In this document: positions 1-8,240 of the stretch, piece by piece | How positions within the stretch are numbered: position 1 is the stretch's first letter | How the letters are laid out: the number at the start of each line of letters is the position of its first letter | Assembly (NCBI GenBank): GCA_964570935.1 | Contig: CAZMZP010000004.1 | Location: 1 to 41,989, forward strand | Source: JAFGJU01 sp964570935 | Lineage (GTDB): Bacteria > Eisenbacteria > RBG-16-71-46 > JAFGJU01 | Reading direction: 5' to 3' | DNA length: 41,989 bases | Notes under the pieces: generated by a model | What the model was told of the DNA's origin: nothing | What the model saw: the letters and a program-made list of their open reading frames with translations, nothing else | Databases searched by the model: none | Program-made: the position numbers and the translations under genes

Positions 1-21
1 GCAACGGAGTGTCTTCCCAGG

Positions 22-97
22 GCTGGAGTAGCTCAGCTGGTAGAGCAGCGCACTCGTAATGCGCAGGCCAGCGGTTCGATTCCGCTCTCCAGCTCCA
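22..97 (+). tRNA. tRNA-Thr(CGT)
   Basis: A complete cloverleaf can be folded. The 7-bp acceptor stem pairs GCTGGAG (22-28) with CTCCAGC (87-93), followed by discriminator T94 and an encoded CCA at 95-97. The anticodon stem GCGCA/TGCGC encloses the loop CTCGTAA, giving anticodon CGT at 55-57, which reads the Thr codon ACG. The T arm has the standard GGTTCGATTCC core. Its promoter must lie upstream of the window. Confidence 0.97.
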
Positions 98-103
98 TCA
101 CTT

Positions 104-130
104 CCCAGGGCGCCGCTGCGGCGCCCTGGG
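104..130 (+). terminator. Perfect 12-bp inverted repeat after tRNA-Thr
   Basis: CCCAGGGCGCCG (104-115) pairs perfectly with CGGCGCCCTGGG (119-130) around a 3-nt loop, only 6 nt after the tRNA CCA end. It is very stable and well placed to end or process the tRNA transcript. It lacks a downstream T tract, so calling it an intrinsic terminator is an inference. Confidence 0.45.
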
Positions 131-240
131 GCAGGGTCCAGAGCGAGGGAAGGCCGGACGGCGCAAACGCAGACCCGTCATTGTGTGATGGGATGCCTGC
201 CGCACCGGTCGCATCAGCAGGGAATGGCGAGGAGTCCACA

Positions 241-1596
241 GTGAAAGGTCTGATGATAGGCGTATCGGGCGTCAGGGGAGTGGTGGGCGAGACGTTCACC
301 CCCGAGCTTGCCAGCCGTTTCGCGTCGGCCTTCTCGACGTTCGCTAAGCGCGGGAAGGTAATCGTCGGGAAGGACTCGCGGCTCTCGGGCGAGATGATTA
401 AACACGCGGTGATATCCGGGCTCGTGGCCGGCGGCTCCGACGTTGTGGACATAGGCATCTGCCCGACGCCCACGATTCAGATGGCGGTCGAGGACGCGGG
501 CGCGGCGGGCGGCATTGCCGTCACGGCCAGCCACAACCCCGAGCAGTGGAACGCCCTCAAGTTCATCTCCTCGACTGGCGTTTTTCTGAATGACGACGAG
601 GGCGGCGAGCTCCTGCGGCTCTACAAGAAGAAGGGCGCGATAAACTACGCCGGATACCGGGAGCTGGGGAAGGTCTCCAAAGACAGCGATGCTATCAGCA
701 GGCACGTGTCCAGCATCCTCCAACTCGACCTCATCAACAAAGACGCCATCTCCGCGAGGCACTTCCGGGTCGCAGTCGACTGCTGTAACGGAGCCGGCGG
801 CGAGGCGGCAAGGCAGCTTCTGGCTGCGTTGGGCTGTGAAGTCCTGGAAATCGCCTGCGAACCGACGGGTATCTTTCCCAGGGGCGCTGAGCCGATCGCA
901 GAGAATCTGTCCACGCTGTCCGGCAAGGTGTGCGGGGAGAGAATGGACGTTGGTTTTGCCCTGGACCCGGACGCGGACCGGCTCTCGATGGTGACTGAGA
1001 AGGGGAACGCGCTGGGCGAGGAAAGGACCATCTGTCTCGCGACGGCGTTCGTGCTTTCGAAGAAGAAGGGGCCTGTCTCCACGAACGTGTCGACCACTGC
1101 CGCCCTGGAAGACATCACCCGCTCCAAACGCTGCAGGCTCCACAGGACGAAGGTGGGCGAGGCCCACGTAGTCGCCAAGATGAAGAAGACCAACAGCATC
1201 GTGGGCGGCGAGGGCAACGGCGGGGTCATCCTGCCTGCGCTGCATTACGGCAGGGACGGACTTGTGGGCATTGCGCTGGCGCTTCAGTACATGGCTGAGA
1301 CGCAGAAGCCGCTCTCGGAGCTGGACGCGGCCTTCCCGCGCTACCACATGGTCAAGAAGAAAGTTGACGCTGAAGGCGTCCCCATGGCCTCGGTTAAAAC
1401 GATTCTGCTCAATAGATTCCAGGGGGCGACGATAAGTAACATAGACGGGGTCAGGATGTCCTGGTCGGGCAAGTGGTTCCACGTCCGGAAGTCCCGGACG
1501 GAACCCATAGTGAGAGTGATTGTAGAGAGTTCTGACGCGCACGAGGCGGTGTCCCTGGCTGAGGAGATCTCGACTCTGGTCAGAGGCGCCAAGTAG
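241..1596 (+). CDS. glmM: Phosphoglucosamine mutase, archaeal-type (alpha-D-phosphohexomutase family)
   Basis: Predicted to interconvert glucosamine-6-phosphate and glucosamine-1-phosphate on the cytosolic route to UDP-GlcNAc for peptidoglycan and LPS. The 451-aa protein has the four hexomutase landmarks: active-site phosphoserine in TASHNP (Ser97), the metal loop DPDADR, the sugar loop GGEGNGG followed by HYGRDG, and the phosphate loop RKSRTEP near the C terminus. The sugar loop resembles archaeal GlmM rather than the bacterial GEQSGH form, so phosphomannomutase or phosphoglucomutase activity cannot be excluded. The GTG start at 241 is chosen because GAGGAG at 229-234 lies 6 nt upstream and the family N terminus begins there. 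An upstream in-frame ATG would add 20 unconserved residues. glmS follows 79 bp downstream, which supports the glucosamine role. Confidence 0.85.
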   Translation: MKGLMIGVSGVRGVVGETFTPELASRFASAFSTFAKRGKVIVGKDSRLSGEMIKHAVISGLVAGGSDVVDIGICPTPTIQMAVEDAGAAGGIAVTASHNPEQWNALKFISSTGVFLNDDEGGELLRLYKKKGAINYAGYRELGKVSKDSDAISRHVSSILQLDLINKDAISARHFRVAVDCCNGAGGEAARQLLAALGCEVLEIACEPTGIFPRGAEPIAENLSTLSGKVCGERMDVGFALDPDADRLSMVTEKGNALGEERTICLATAFVLSKKKGPVSTNVSTTAALEDITRSKRCRLHRTKVGEAHVVAKMKKTNSIVGGEGNGGVILPALHYGRDGLVGIALALQYMAETQKPLSELDAAFPRYHMVKKKVDAEGVPMASVKTILLNRFQGATISNIDGVRMSWSGKWFHVRKSRTEPIVRVIVESSDAHEAVSLAEEISTLVRGAK

Positions 1597-1675
1597 CCGG
1601 GCGCGTGCGGGCGCAGGCAGGGCTCCGGCCGGCGACGCCCCGATCTCGAACCGGAATGAGAGGCGAGCGTTAACC

Positions 1676-3502
1676 ATGTGTGGCATAATAGGATACGTCG
1701 GCAAGAAGGACGCGGTCCCCATCCTCCTCGAGGGTCTGCACCGGATGGAGTACCGGGGCTACGACTCGGCCGGTATCGCAATCCTGGCGCACGACGGCGT
1801 CATCGTTGAGAAGACTGCCGGGAAGATCGCCCTTCTGGAAAAGAAGGTGAAGGACGTTCTCCCCAGCGGTACCACCGGAATAGCCCACACGCGCTGGGCC
1901 ACTCACGGCGAGCCCACTACGGAAAACGCGCATCCTCATCTCGACTGCACCGGCAAGATCGCGGTCATCCACAACGGCATCATCGAGAACTTCACTGTGC
2001 TCAAGAGCAAGCTCCTGGACGAAGGTCACGTTTTTACGACTGAGACCGACACCGAGGTTCTGGCGCATCTCATCGAGAAATACTACGAAGGGAACCTGGA
2101 AGAGGCGGTCGGAAGCGCGCTCTCCCTGGTGGAGGGCACGTACGGCATAGCAGTCATCTGCGCGGACAGCCCGGGCAAGATAGTGGGTGCCAGGAAGGGC
2201 AGCCCGTTGGTGGTGGGAGTGGGGAAGAACGAGTACTTCCTGGCCTCGGACGTGGCAGCCATGCTCCGACACACGAAGCAGGTCATCTACCTGGACGACG
2301 GCGAGATGGTGGTGCTGGAGGAAAGCGGATTCCGGACGACCACCATCAGCCACGAGAGAGTGTCCAAGAAGATCGAGGAGATCTCCTGGAATCTCGAGAT
2401 GGTGGAAAAGGCCGGGTTCAAGCATTTCATGCTGAAGGAGATCTTCGAGCAGCCCCAGTCGCTACGGAACGGGCTCAGGGGAAGGCTCATCCCCGAAGAG
2501 GGTATGGCGCGCCTGGGCGGCCTGAACATGTCAGAGAAGGAGCTCCGGAAGATCGACCGCATCATAATCACCGCCTGCGGCACGTCGTGGCACGCGGCGC
2601 TTGTCGGCGAGTACATGCTGGAAGAACACGCGCGAGTGCCGGTGGAGGTTGAGTACGCCTCTGAGTTCAGGTACCGGAACCCGGTCTTGAGAGAAGGCAC
2701 GGTGGTCATCGTAATCAGTCAGTCTGGCGAGACCGCCGACACTCTGGCCGCGATGAGAGAAGCCAAGAAGAAGGGCGCCAAGGCGCTCGGTATCTGTAAC
2801 GTGGTAGGGAGCACCATCGCGCGCGAGTCGGACGGCGGCGTTTACATCCACGCGGGCCCAGAGATAGGAGTCGCCTCCACCAAGGCGTTCACGTCTCAGC
2901 TCGCGGTGCTGGCGATTCTGACGTTGTACCTGGGCCGGCTGAGGTCCATGTCCATCGACAGGGGCAAGAGCATCGTGAGCGAGCTCCATCGCATCCCGGA
3001 GAAGGTGGAGCGGATACTGGCCGAGAGTTCCAAAATAGAAGACATCGCCAAGGAATACTTCACGCACTCGAACTTCCTCTACCTGGGCAGGGGCTGCAAC
3101 TTCCCGGTGGCCCTGGAAGGGGCGCTCAAGCTCAAGGAAATATCCTACATCCACGCCGAAGGGTACCCGGCGGCCGAGATGAAGCACGGGCCCATCGCCC
3201 TCATAGACGAGAACATGCCCGTCGTGTTCGTCTGCCTCAAGGACAGCGCATACGACAAGATCATGAGCAACATGGAGGAAGTGCGCGCCAGGCGCGGGAA
3301 GATCATCGCGGTGGGCACGGAGGGCGATACCGAGCTTCAGAAGAAGGCCGACCACGTGCTCTACGTGCCTCAAACCCTGGGAATCCTCACTCCTCTCCTC
3401 ACAGTTGTGCCGCTTCAGCTTCTGGCCTACTATATCGCGGTCCACAGGGGCTGCGACGTGGACCAGCCGCGCAACCTTGCCAAGAGTGTCACTGTCGAGT
3501 AG
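1676..3502 (+). CDS. glmS: Glutamine--fructose-6-phosphate aminotransferase (isomerizing)
   Basis: Makes glucosamine-6-phosphate from fructose-6-phosphate and glutamine, the committed step to UDP-GlcNAc. At 608 aa it is normal length. The N-terminal class II glutaminase domain starts MCGIIGYVG, with Cys2 as nucleophile after Met removal, and has the typical HTRWATHG motif. Two SIS isomerase domains follow (SQSGETADT and STKAFTSQ in the first). The protein ends LAKSVTVE, whose lysine at 603 is the conserved sugar-binding residue. It lies directly downstream of glmM, so substrate and next enzyme are encoded together. No glmS ribozyme-like leader fits in the 79-bp gap. Confidence 0.98.
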   Translation: MCGIIGYVGKKDAVPILLEGLHRMEYRGYDSAGIAILAHDGVIVEKTAGKIALLEKKVKDVLPSGTTGIAHTRWATHGEPTTENAHPHLDCTGKIAVIHNGIIENFTVLKSKLLDEGHVFTTETDTEVLAHLIEKYYEGNLEEAVGSALSLVEGTYGIAVICADSPGKIVGARKGSPLVVGVGKNEYFLASDVAAMLRHTKQVIYLDDGEMVVLEESGFRTTTISHERVSKKIEEISWNLEMVEKAGFKHFMLKEIFEQPQSLRNGLRGRLIPEEGMARLGGLNMSEKELRKIDRIIITACGTSWHAALVGEYMLEEHARVPVEVEYASEFRYRNPVLREGTVVIVISQSGETADTLAAMREAKKKGAKALGICNVVGSTIARESDGGVYIHAGPEIGVASTKAFTSQLAVLAILTLYLGRLRSMSIDRGKSIVSELHRIPEKVERILAESSKIEDIAKEYFTHSNFLYLGRGCNFPVALEGALKLKEISYIHAEGYPAAEMKHGPIALIDENMPVVFVCLKDSAYDKIMSNMEEVRARRGKIIAVGTEGDTELQKKADHVLYVPQTLGILTPLLTVVPLQLLAYYIAVHRGCDVDQPRNLAKSVTVE

Positions 3503-3678
3503 AATGGCTGTGCCGTTTTTTGTCTGGGCGGGCTTCCGGCGCCGTGCGTACTGTGCCGGACCAGTGGCGTGCCGGCCGTGCGCCGTGTGAACGGCGGCGG
3601 TGACGCAATGCGCGCCTGGCGGCGTGCTTGTCCCGGCCGGCGCAGTTTGACGAGTAATCGATTTCTCACGGAGGACAG

Positions 3679-4083
3679 ATGGCAAAGGCAGTAAGGTCTG
3701 ATTCGGCGCCCGCTCCTGTGGGGCCATACAGCCAGGCGATCGTCGTGAAGCCGCTGGAGACGCTTTTCAGCGCGGGCCAGATTCCGCTCGACCCCGGTAC
3801 TGCCACGATGGTGGCGGGCGGGATCAAGGAGCAGACGCGCCGCGTCATGGAGAACTTGAAGGCGGTGCTTGGCGCGGCGGGTTACAGCTTCAAGGACGTG
3901 GTCAAAACCACGGTTTTCATGATTGACCTGGGCGAGTTCGGGGCGATGAACGAGGTCTACGGCGAATACTTGTCGGAGCCGTTCCCGGCGCGCTCGACTG
4001 TCCAGGTGGGAGCCCTGCCCAAGGGGGCGAGGGTCGAGATAGACGTCGTTGCGGTGAAGGAAGGGCCATCGTGCTGCAAGTGA
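3679..4083 (+). CDS. ridA: RidA-family reactive intermediate (imine/enamine) deaminase
   Basis: A small cytosolic enzyme of the YjgF/YER057c/UK114 family that hydrolyses reactive enamine/imine intermediates released by PLP-dependent dehydratases. The 134-aa protein shows the family features: GPYSQAI near the N terminus, FSAGQIPLDP, the Asn-Leu-containing MENLKAVL segment, KTTVFM, and the C-terminal PKGARVEIDVVA with the substrate-binding arginine. The ATG start is preceded by GGAGGA with good spacing. The 176-bp gap upstream of it (3503-3678) contains no convincing ORF or hairpin terminator, only a short T run at about 3516. selD follows 70 bp later. Confidence 0.93.
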   Translation: MAKAVRSDSAPAPVGPYSQAIVVKPLETLFSAGQIPLDPGTATMVAGGIKEQTRRVMENLKAVLGAAGYSFKDVVKTTVFMIDLGEFGAMNEVYGEYLSEPFPARSTVQVGALPKGARVEIDVVAVKEGPSCCK

Positions 4084-4153
4084 GCGGCGACCGCATGCGG
4101 AGAAGGGGCCGCGGCCCGGTGCACCGGAGCGGCCTCGGAGACAAAGAGGACAG

Positions 4154-5203
4154 ATGACCAGGAAAGAGATCATAAGACTCACGTCCAAAGTGTCCTGCGC
4201 TGGGTGAGCGTCCAAGATAGGTCCGGGTGACCTAGAGAAAGTGATGGCGCGCATTCAGCGGAAGACGAGAAGCCGGAAAGTCCTGGCCGGACTTGACGTG
4301 CTGGACGACGCCGGGGTGTACCTGATCCGGAAAGACCTGGCGCTCGTTCACACGGTGGACTTCTTTACGCCCATAGTGGACGACCCGTACGACTACGGCG
4401 CGGTCGCCGCCGCAAACGCGGTCAGCGACATATACGCCATGGGCGGGACGCCGGTGAGCGCTCTTTCGGTAGTGTGTTTTCCGTCCGACGACATGGACAT
4501 GCGCATCCTGGGCAAGATACTGACCGGAGGACTGGATAAGCTCCGGGAGGCCGGTGTTGAGCTCCTGGGAGGGCATTCGGTCAGGGACAAAGAAATGAAA
4601 TTCGGGTTCGCGGTCACCGGTACAGTCGACCCGAAGAGAATCCTGCTCAAGTCCGGCGCCATGCCGGGTGACGCTCTCGTGCTGACGAAGCCGCTGGGCA
4701 TAGGCGTCATGAGCACCGCTCTCAGGGCCGGGAAGCTCCCGGCGAAATGGGAAAAGATCATCACAAAACAAATGACCAGACTCAACAAGTGGGCGTCGGC
4801 GGCCGTGGTCAGGGCGGGCGTGAATGCCTGCACGGACGTGACCGGCTTCGGACTCCTCGGCCACGCTTGCGAAATGGCGCAGGCCAGCAAGCAGACTCTG
4901 AGGATAGACTCGATCGCGGTTCCGCTCTTGGAGCCCGTCCTGGGTCTCATCGGGAACGGAGTGTTCCCGGGAGGGTTGACGTCCGTGCACAAGTTCCTGT
5001 CCGGGAAGGTAGGGGTGAGGCCGGGCGTGACGGACGAGCTCGTCTACGCCATGTGCGACCCGCAGACCTCGGGCGGCCTGCTGGTGAGCGTGCCGGCCAG
5101 GAAGGCGCCTGCACTCGTAAAGAGCATCAGGAGAAACGGAGACACGGCCGAGGTCATAGGAGAAGTGGTTCGTCGAGAGAGAACGCCGCTTGTGGTGTAC
5201 TAG
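4154..5203 (+). CDS. selD: Selenide, water dikinase, selenocysteine-containing (TGA at codon 18)
   Basis: Makes selenophosphate from selenide and ATP, the selenium donor for Sec-tRNA. Reading from ATG 4154 gives MTRKEIIRL, then SCAG, an in-frame TGA at 4205-4207, and ASKIGPGDLEKV, which runs without interruption into the SelD body (DFFTPIVDDPYDYG, GGHSVRDKE, DVTGFGLLGH, DPQTSGG) to TAG at 5203. With TGA read as Sec the protein has 349 aa, normal for SelD. Sec18 falls exactly at the catalytic Cys17 position of Escherichia coli SelD and Lys21 at Lys20. The second Cys of the usual CxCK motif is Ser20 here. A SECIS-like hairpin follows at 4218-4234 and selC lies 88 bp downstream. Conventional gene calling would start at 4241 (ATG) and lose the active site. 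AGAGGA precedes the chosen ATG. Confidence 0.93.
4218..4234 (+). promoter_or_regulatory. Bacterial SECIS-like hairpin for Sec18 of selD
   Basis: TAGGTC (4218-4223) pairs perfectly with GACCTA (4229-4234) around the pentaloop CGGGT. The apical loop starts 16 nt after the TGA, in the spacing expected for a bacterial SECIS bound by SelB, and the loop contains the G/U residues expected of such elements. It lies inside the coding sequence, as bacterial SECIS elements do. Function is inferred from position and structure. Confidence 0.8.
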
Positions 5204-5291
5204 CGTGGTGAGGTTCCGGCGCGCGCGGACGCGGCGGAGTAGGGAATGGTGGTCGGTCGCGCAGACGCGCGGCCGGGCAAAGTTGTGATGC

Positions 5292-5389
5292 GGGAGCGGA
5301 TGAGTTCTGGTGGACTCCAAGGACTTCAAATCCTTACGTCGGGCGCTAATAACGTCCGAGGTGGGTTCGATTCCCACACGTTCCCGCCA
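5292..5389 (+). tRNA. selC: tRNA-Sec(TCA)
   Basis: A 98-nt tRNA with the hallmarks of bacterial tRNA-Sec. It has an extended 6-bp D stem (GAGTTC with GGACTC, one G-T pair), the anticodon stem AAGGA/TCCTT around loop CTTCAAA with anticodon TCA at 5326-5328, and a long variable arm (about 5336-5359). The T arm is GTGGG TTCGATT CCCAC, with discriminator G and an encoded CCA (5387-5389). The acceptor stem is GGGAGCGG against ACGTTCCC: seven pairs including one G-T, with a G-A opposition at the eighth position. It lies 88 bp after selD. selA and selB are not in the window and should be elsewhere. Confidence 0.96.
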
Positions 5390-5415
5390 AATATGTGATG
5401 AAGAGGTGACGGTAG

Positions 5416-6264
5416 CTGAAAGATCTCCCTAGCACACGAATTCGTCCGGCGACACAGCGCCCGCTGCGGACACGACTCCTCCTTCGGTTCTGCCTGCCTG
5501 CGGTTTTCCCGGCGATTTTGCTGACCTCCGCGCCCTTGTCGGCCGAGTTCGTGCCGGCGGCGTCGGAGTCTACGGCAGTCGCGCAGCCGCCGGCTGTGAC
5601 GGACTCTGCCGCGGTTGGGGAGGCGGTGCCCGAGTCGACTGTGGTTGTGCCGGTCGCCTCCGACTCGAGTGTCGTGTTGAAGGTGCCGGCTGGAACCGCG
5701 GCCGCCGAGTCGGTCGCCGTTTGGCAGGTGACGGCGGAGAAGCGCGCCAAGGCGACGAAGGCCGGGAAGGAGCGACACGTTGAGCCGTCGTACCGCGTAG
5801 TGCTGCGCTCGCTCGTGTACCCGGGCTGGGGACAGCTCTGCAACGGGAAGTCTCTGAAGGCGCTCGCCATGTTCGTGGCGGAAGGCGCGTTTCTGGGCAT
5901 GATATACACGGAGTCGCGGGCGGCGTCGAGGGCCTACGACAAGCACCTCGCCGAGTCCGACGACGTCCGTGCGGCCGAGTTGTATGCGGAGTACGAAAGG
6001 CATTTCGAGAGACAGGAGTCATTCACCTGGTGGACAGTGGGGCTTGTGCTGTTCAGTCTCGCGGACGCATACGTGGACGCCAACCTCATCACCTTCGAGG
6101 ATGAGTTCCGCGACCCCGGGCCCGGTAGCGGCAAGCAGGGTGACCCAGGGCAGGGGGGCGCCGGACGGGGCGCGGCAGACGGGCGCCGCGAGAAAGTGAC
6201 GGTTTCGTTTCAGCCGGGCCAGTTCTCCGCCGGCGGCTTCGTGTGCCTGAATTACGGGTTCTGA
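5416..6264 (+). CDS. DUF5683-like secreted or membrane protein, start uncertain
   Basis: Function unknown. The central part (SLVYPGWGQLCNGKS, a hydrophobic stretch, then SLADAYVDANL) resembles the DUF5683 family, often found in FCB-group bacteria; this is recognition by eye. The middle is preceded by a roughly 80-residue Ala/Val/Glu/Ser-rich segment that looks like a flexible linker. The C terminus ends with an FxPGQFSAGGFVCLNYGF-like strand. The first ATG/GTG/TTG in frame is TTG 5518, but the frame is open back to 5416 and encodes an Arg-rich stretch then a hydrophobic core ending PLSAEF, which looks like a signal peptide that TTG 5518 would cut. CTG 5416, 9 nt after GAGG (5403-5406), is my preferred start; TTG 5518 is the conservative alternative (248 aa). 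Confidence 0.65.
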   Translation: MKDLPSTRIRPATQRPLRTRLLLRFCLPAVFPAILLTSAPLSAEFVPAASESTAVAQPPAVTDSAAVGEAVPESTVVVPVASDSSVVLKVPAGTAAAESVAVWQVTAEKRAKATKAGKERHVEPSYRVVLRSLVYPGWGQLCNGKSLKALAMFVAEGAFLGMIYTESRAASRAYDKHLAESDDVRAAELYAEYERHFERQESFTWWTVGLVLFSLADAYVDANLITFEDEFRDPGPGSGKQGDPGQGGAGRGAADGRREKVTVSFQPGQFSAGGFVCLNYGF

Positions 6265-6325
6265 CGCCGCGGCAGTGGCCGCCAGCCGCGCCGGCTGTTC
6301 AATCGCATCGGACAGGACGAAAACA

Positions 6326-8131
6326 ATGACGAATCGTTCCGAGAACGTAAGGAACTTCTGCATCATCGCCCACATAGACCACGGGAAGTCTACTCTGGCG
6401 GACAGGTTCCTGGAGCTGACCGGCACCATCGCCAAGGATAAGATGCGCGAGCAGGTGCTGGACGACATGGACCTGGAGCGCGAGAGGGGCATCACCATCA
6501 AGTCGCATCCGGTGACGATGCACTACGCCGTGGGCGGCGTGGAGTATGTCCTGAACCTTATAGACACGCCGGGACACGTGGACTTCTCCTACGAGGTCTC
6601 GAGGAGTCTGGCCGCGTGCGAGGGCGCTCTTCTGCTGGTGGACGCGACCCAGGGCGTCCAGGCGCAGACCCTGAGCAACCTCAACATGGCCAGGGAAGTG
6701 GGGCTCAAGATCATCCCGGTCATCAACAAGATAGACGCGCCCGCGGCCAGGGCGGACCTTGCCACGAAGCAGCTTTCGTCGCTTCTGGGGGCCGACATGG
6801 AGGTCGGCCTCTGCAGCGCGAGGACGGGGCAGGGCGTGAGAGAGGTGCTGGATAGAGTGGTGCGCGAGGTGCCTCATCCGACGGGTTCGGACAGGGCCCA
6901 CTTGCGGGCGCTGGTGTTCGACTCCGAGTTCGACCAGTTCAGGGGTGTCGTCACCTACCTGAGGGTGATGGAAGGGTCTCTGAGCGTGGGCAAGAAGGTG
7001 AGGTTCATCGCCAGCGGGGCGGAGTTCGAGGTCACAGAGCTGGGAGTGTTCAAACCCTCCATGCTCTCCACGAAGGCCCTGCGCGCCGGAGACGTGGGCT
7101 ACTTGATGGCGGGCATAAAGCGCGTCATGGACGCCAAGGTGGGGGACACCGTGACCGGCGCCGAGTCCCTGGACGTGGCTCCGCTTCCGGGCTACCGGCA
7201 GGTCAAGCCGATGGTGTTCTGCGGCATACACCCGGTCGAGAACGCTGAGTTCGAGCCGCTCAGAGACGCGCTTGGCAAGCTCCAGCTCAACGACGCGTCG
7301 CTGATATACGAGCCGGAGAGGTCTGAGGCGCTGGGCCTGGGGTTCAGGTGTGGGTTCCTGGGGCTTCTCCACATGGAGATAGTGAAGGAGAGGCTGGAGC
7401 GGGAGTACGGAGTGTCGCTCATCGCGACGGCTCCGAACGTGGAGGTGCGGGTAAACCTCAAAGAAGGCGGGTCCGTGTACGTCGAGAACCCGAGCAAGAT
7501 GCCGGCTCAGGGGGACATCCTGTCCGTGGAGGAGCCGTACGTGATTGCGGAAGTGCTTACGCCTTCCGATTACTTGGGGAACGTCCTGCAACTTTGCTCC
7601 GAGAAGCGGGGTATACACTGTGGGATGCACTACTTGAGCGAGACCACGGTCCAGATGGCCTACGAGCTCCCGCTTTCAGAGATTGTGTTGGACTTTCACG
7701 ATAGGCTAAAATCAGTATCGAGGGGTTACGCCTCCTTCGACTATGAATTCTGTGGATACAGAGAGTCGAAACTGGTAAAGATGGACATACTGTTGAACGG
7801 CGACCCCATCGACGCGTTCTCCGCCATCATCCACCAGGACAAGGCTTACGCGTGGGCCAGGGACATGGCCGCCCGCCTGAAGGAGCTGATACCGAAGCAG
7901 ATGTTCCTGGTGGCGATTCAGGCGGCAGTCGGAAACAAGGTCATCGCCAGGGAGACGATAGGAGCCCTCAGGAAGAACGTCACCGGCAAGTGCTATGGCG
8001 GCGACATCACCAGGAAGAGGAAGCTCCTCGAAAAGCAGAAGGCCGGGAAGAAGAAGATGAAACAGCTGGGGCACGTACACGTGCCGCAGGAGGCGTTCCT
8101 GGCCGTGCTGAAGGTCGGAGACAAGACGTAG
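6326..8131 (+). CDS. lepA: Elongation factor 4 (translational GTPase LepA)
   Basis: A ribosome-associated GTPase that acts on stalled or mis-translocated ribosomes and in ribosome biogenesis. The 601-aa length is typical. G-domain motifs are AHIDHGKST (residues 15-23), the switch region ERERGITIKS, DTPGHVDF and NKIDAP. The C-terminal domain characteristic of LepA follows (RKNVTGKCYGGDITRKRKL), distinguishing it from EF-G. ATG 6326 begins TNRSENVRNF, the usual family start; an upstream in-frame GTG adds 17 unconserved residues. lepB lies 109 bp downstream, the classic lepA-lepB pairing. Confidence 0.98.
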   Translation: MTNRSENVRNFCIIAHIDHGKSTLADRFLELTGTIAKDKMREQVLDDMDLERERGITIKSHPVTMHYAVGGVEYVLNLIDTPGHVDFSYEVSRSLAACEGALLLVDATQGVQAQTLSNLNMAREVGLKIIPVINKIDAPAARADLATKQLSSLLGADMEVGLCSARTGQGVREVLDRVVREVPHPTGSDRAHLRALVFDSEFDQFRGVVTYLRVMEGSLSVGKKVRFIASGAEFEVTELGVFKPSMLSTKALRAGDVGYLMAGIKRVMDAKVGDTVTGAESLDVAPLPGYRQVKPMVFCGIHPVENAEFEPLRDALGKLQLNDASLIYEPERSEALGLGFRCGFLGLLHMEIVKERLEREYGVSLIATAPNVEVRVNLKEGGSVYVENPSKMPAQGDILSVEEPYVIAEVLTPSDYLGNVLQLCSEKRGIHCGMHYLSETTVQMAYELPLSEIVLDFHDRLKSVSRGYASFDYEFCGYRESKLVKMDILLNGDPIDAFSAIIHQDKAYAWARDMAARLKELIPKQMFLVAIQAAVGNKVIARETIGALRKNVTGKCYGGDITRKRKLLEKQKAGKKKMKQLGHVHVPQEAFLAVLKVGDKT

Positions 8132-8240
8132 CCCGGCCGTGGGGGCCGCGGGCTTGGCGGTTCGGCCGGCGGCGTCGGCCGCGAATCGTCTGGAGAGTCC
8201 GACCGCACGAACAAACGAATGGATCTCGGGGGTCTGCGAA

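Noticed and set aside
1597..1675. A glmS ribozyme upstream of glmS
   Set aside because: The 79-bp gap is too short for the catalytic core and none of its conserved sequence is present.
214..1722. Long minus-strand open frame opposite glmM
   Set aside because: Low-complexity Arg/His/Gly composition, no ribosome-binding site, and complete overlap with a clear glmM.
3503..3678. Terminator or small gene in the glmS-ridA gap
   Set aside because: There is a six-T run near 3516 but no stable stem before it, and the short frames have no ribosome-binding site.
2531..3727. Minus-strand open frame spanning the glmS 3' end and the following gap
   Set aside because: Shadow composition and no homology by eye; the gap itself shows no coding signal.
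4154..4240. Broken or frameshifted selD with a nonsense codon
   Set aside because: The frame is intact on both sides, the TGA falls at the catalytic position where Sec is known, a SECIS-like hairpin follows, and selC is adjacent. A simple mutation would not explain all four.
5518..5520. TTG 5518 as the certain start of the DUF5683-like protein
   Set aside because: It would cut through an apparent signal-peptide core, so it is kept only as the conservative alternative.
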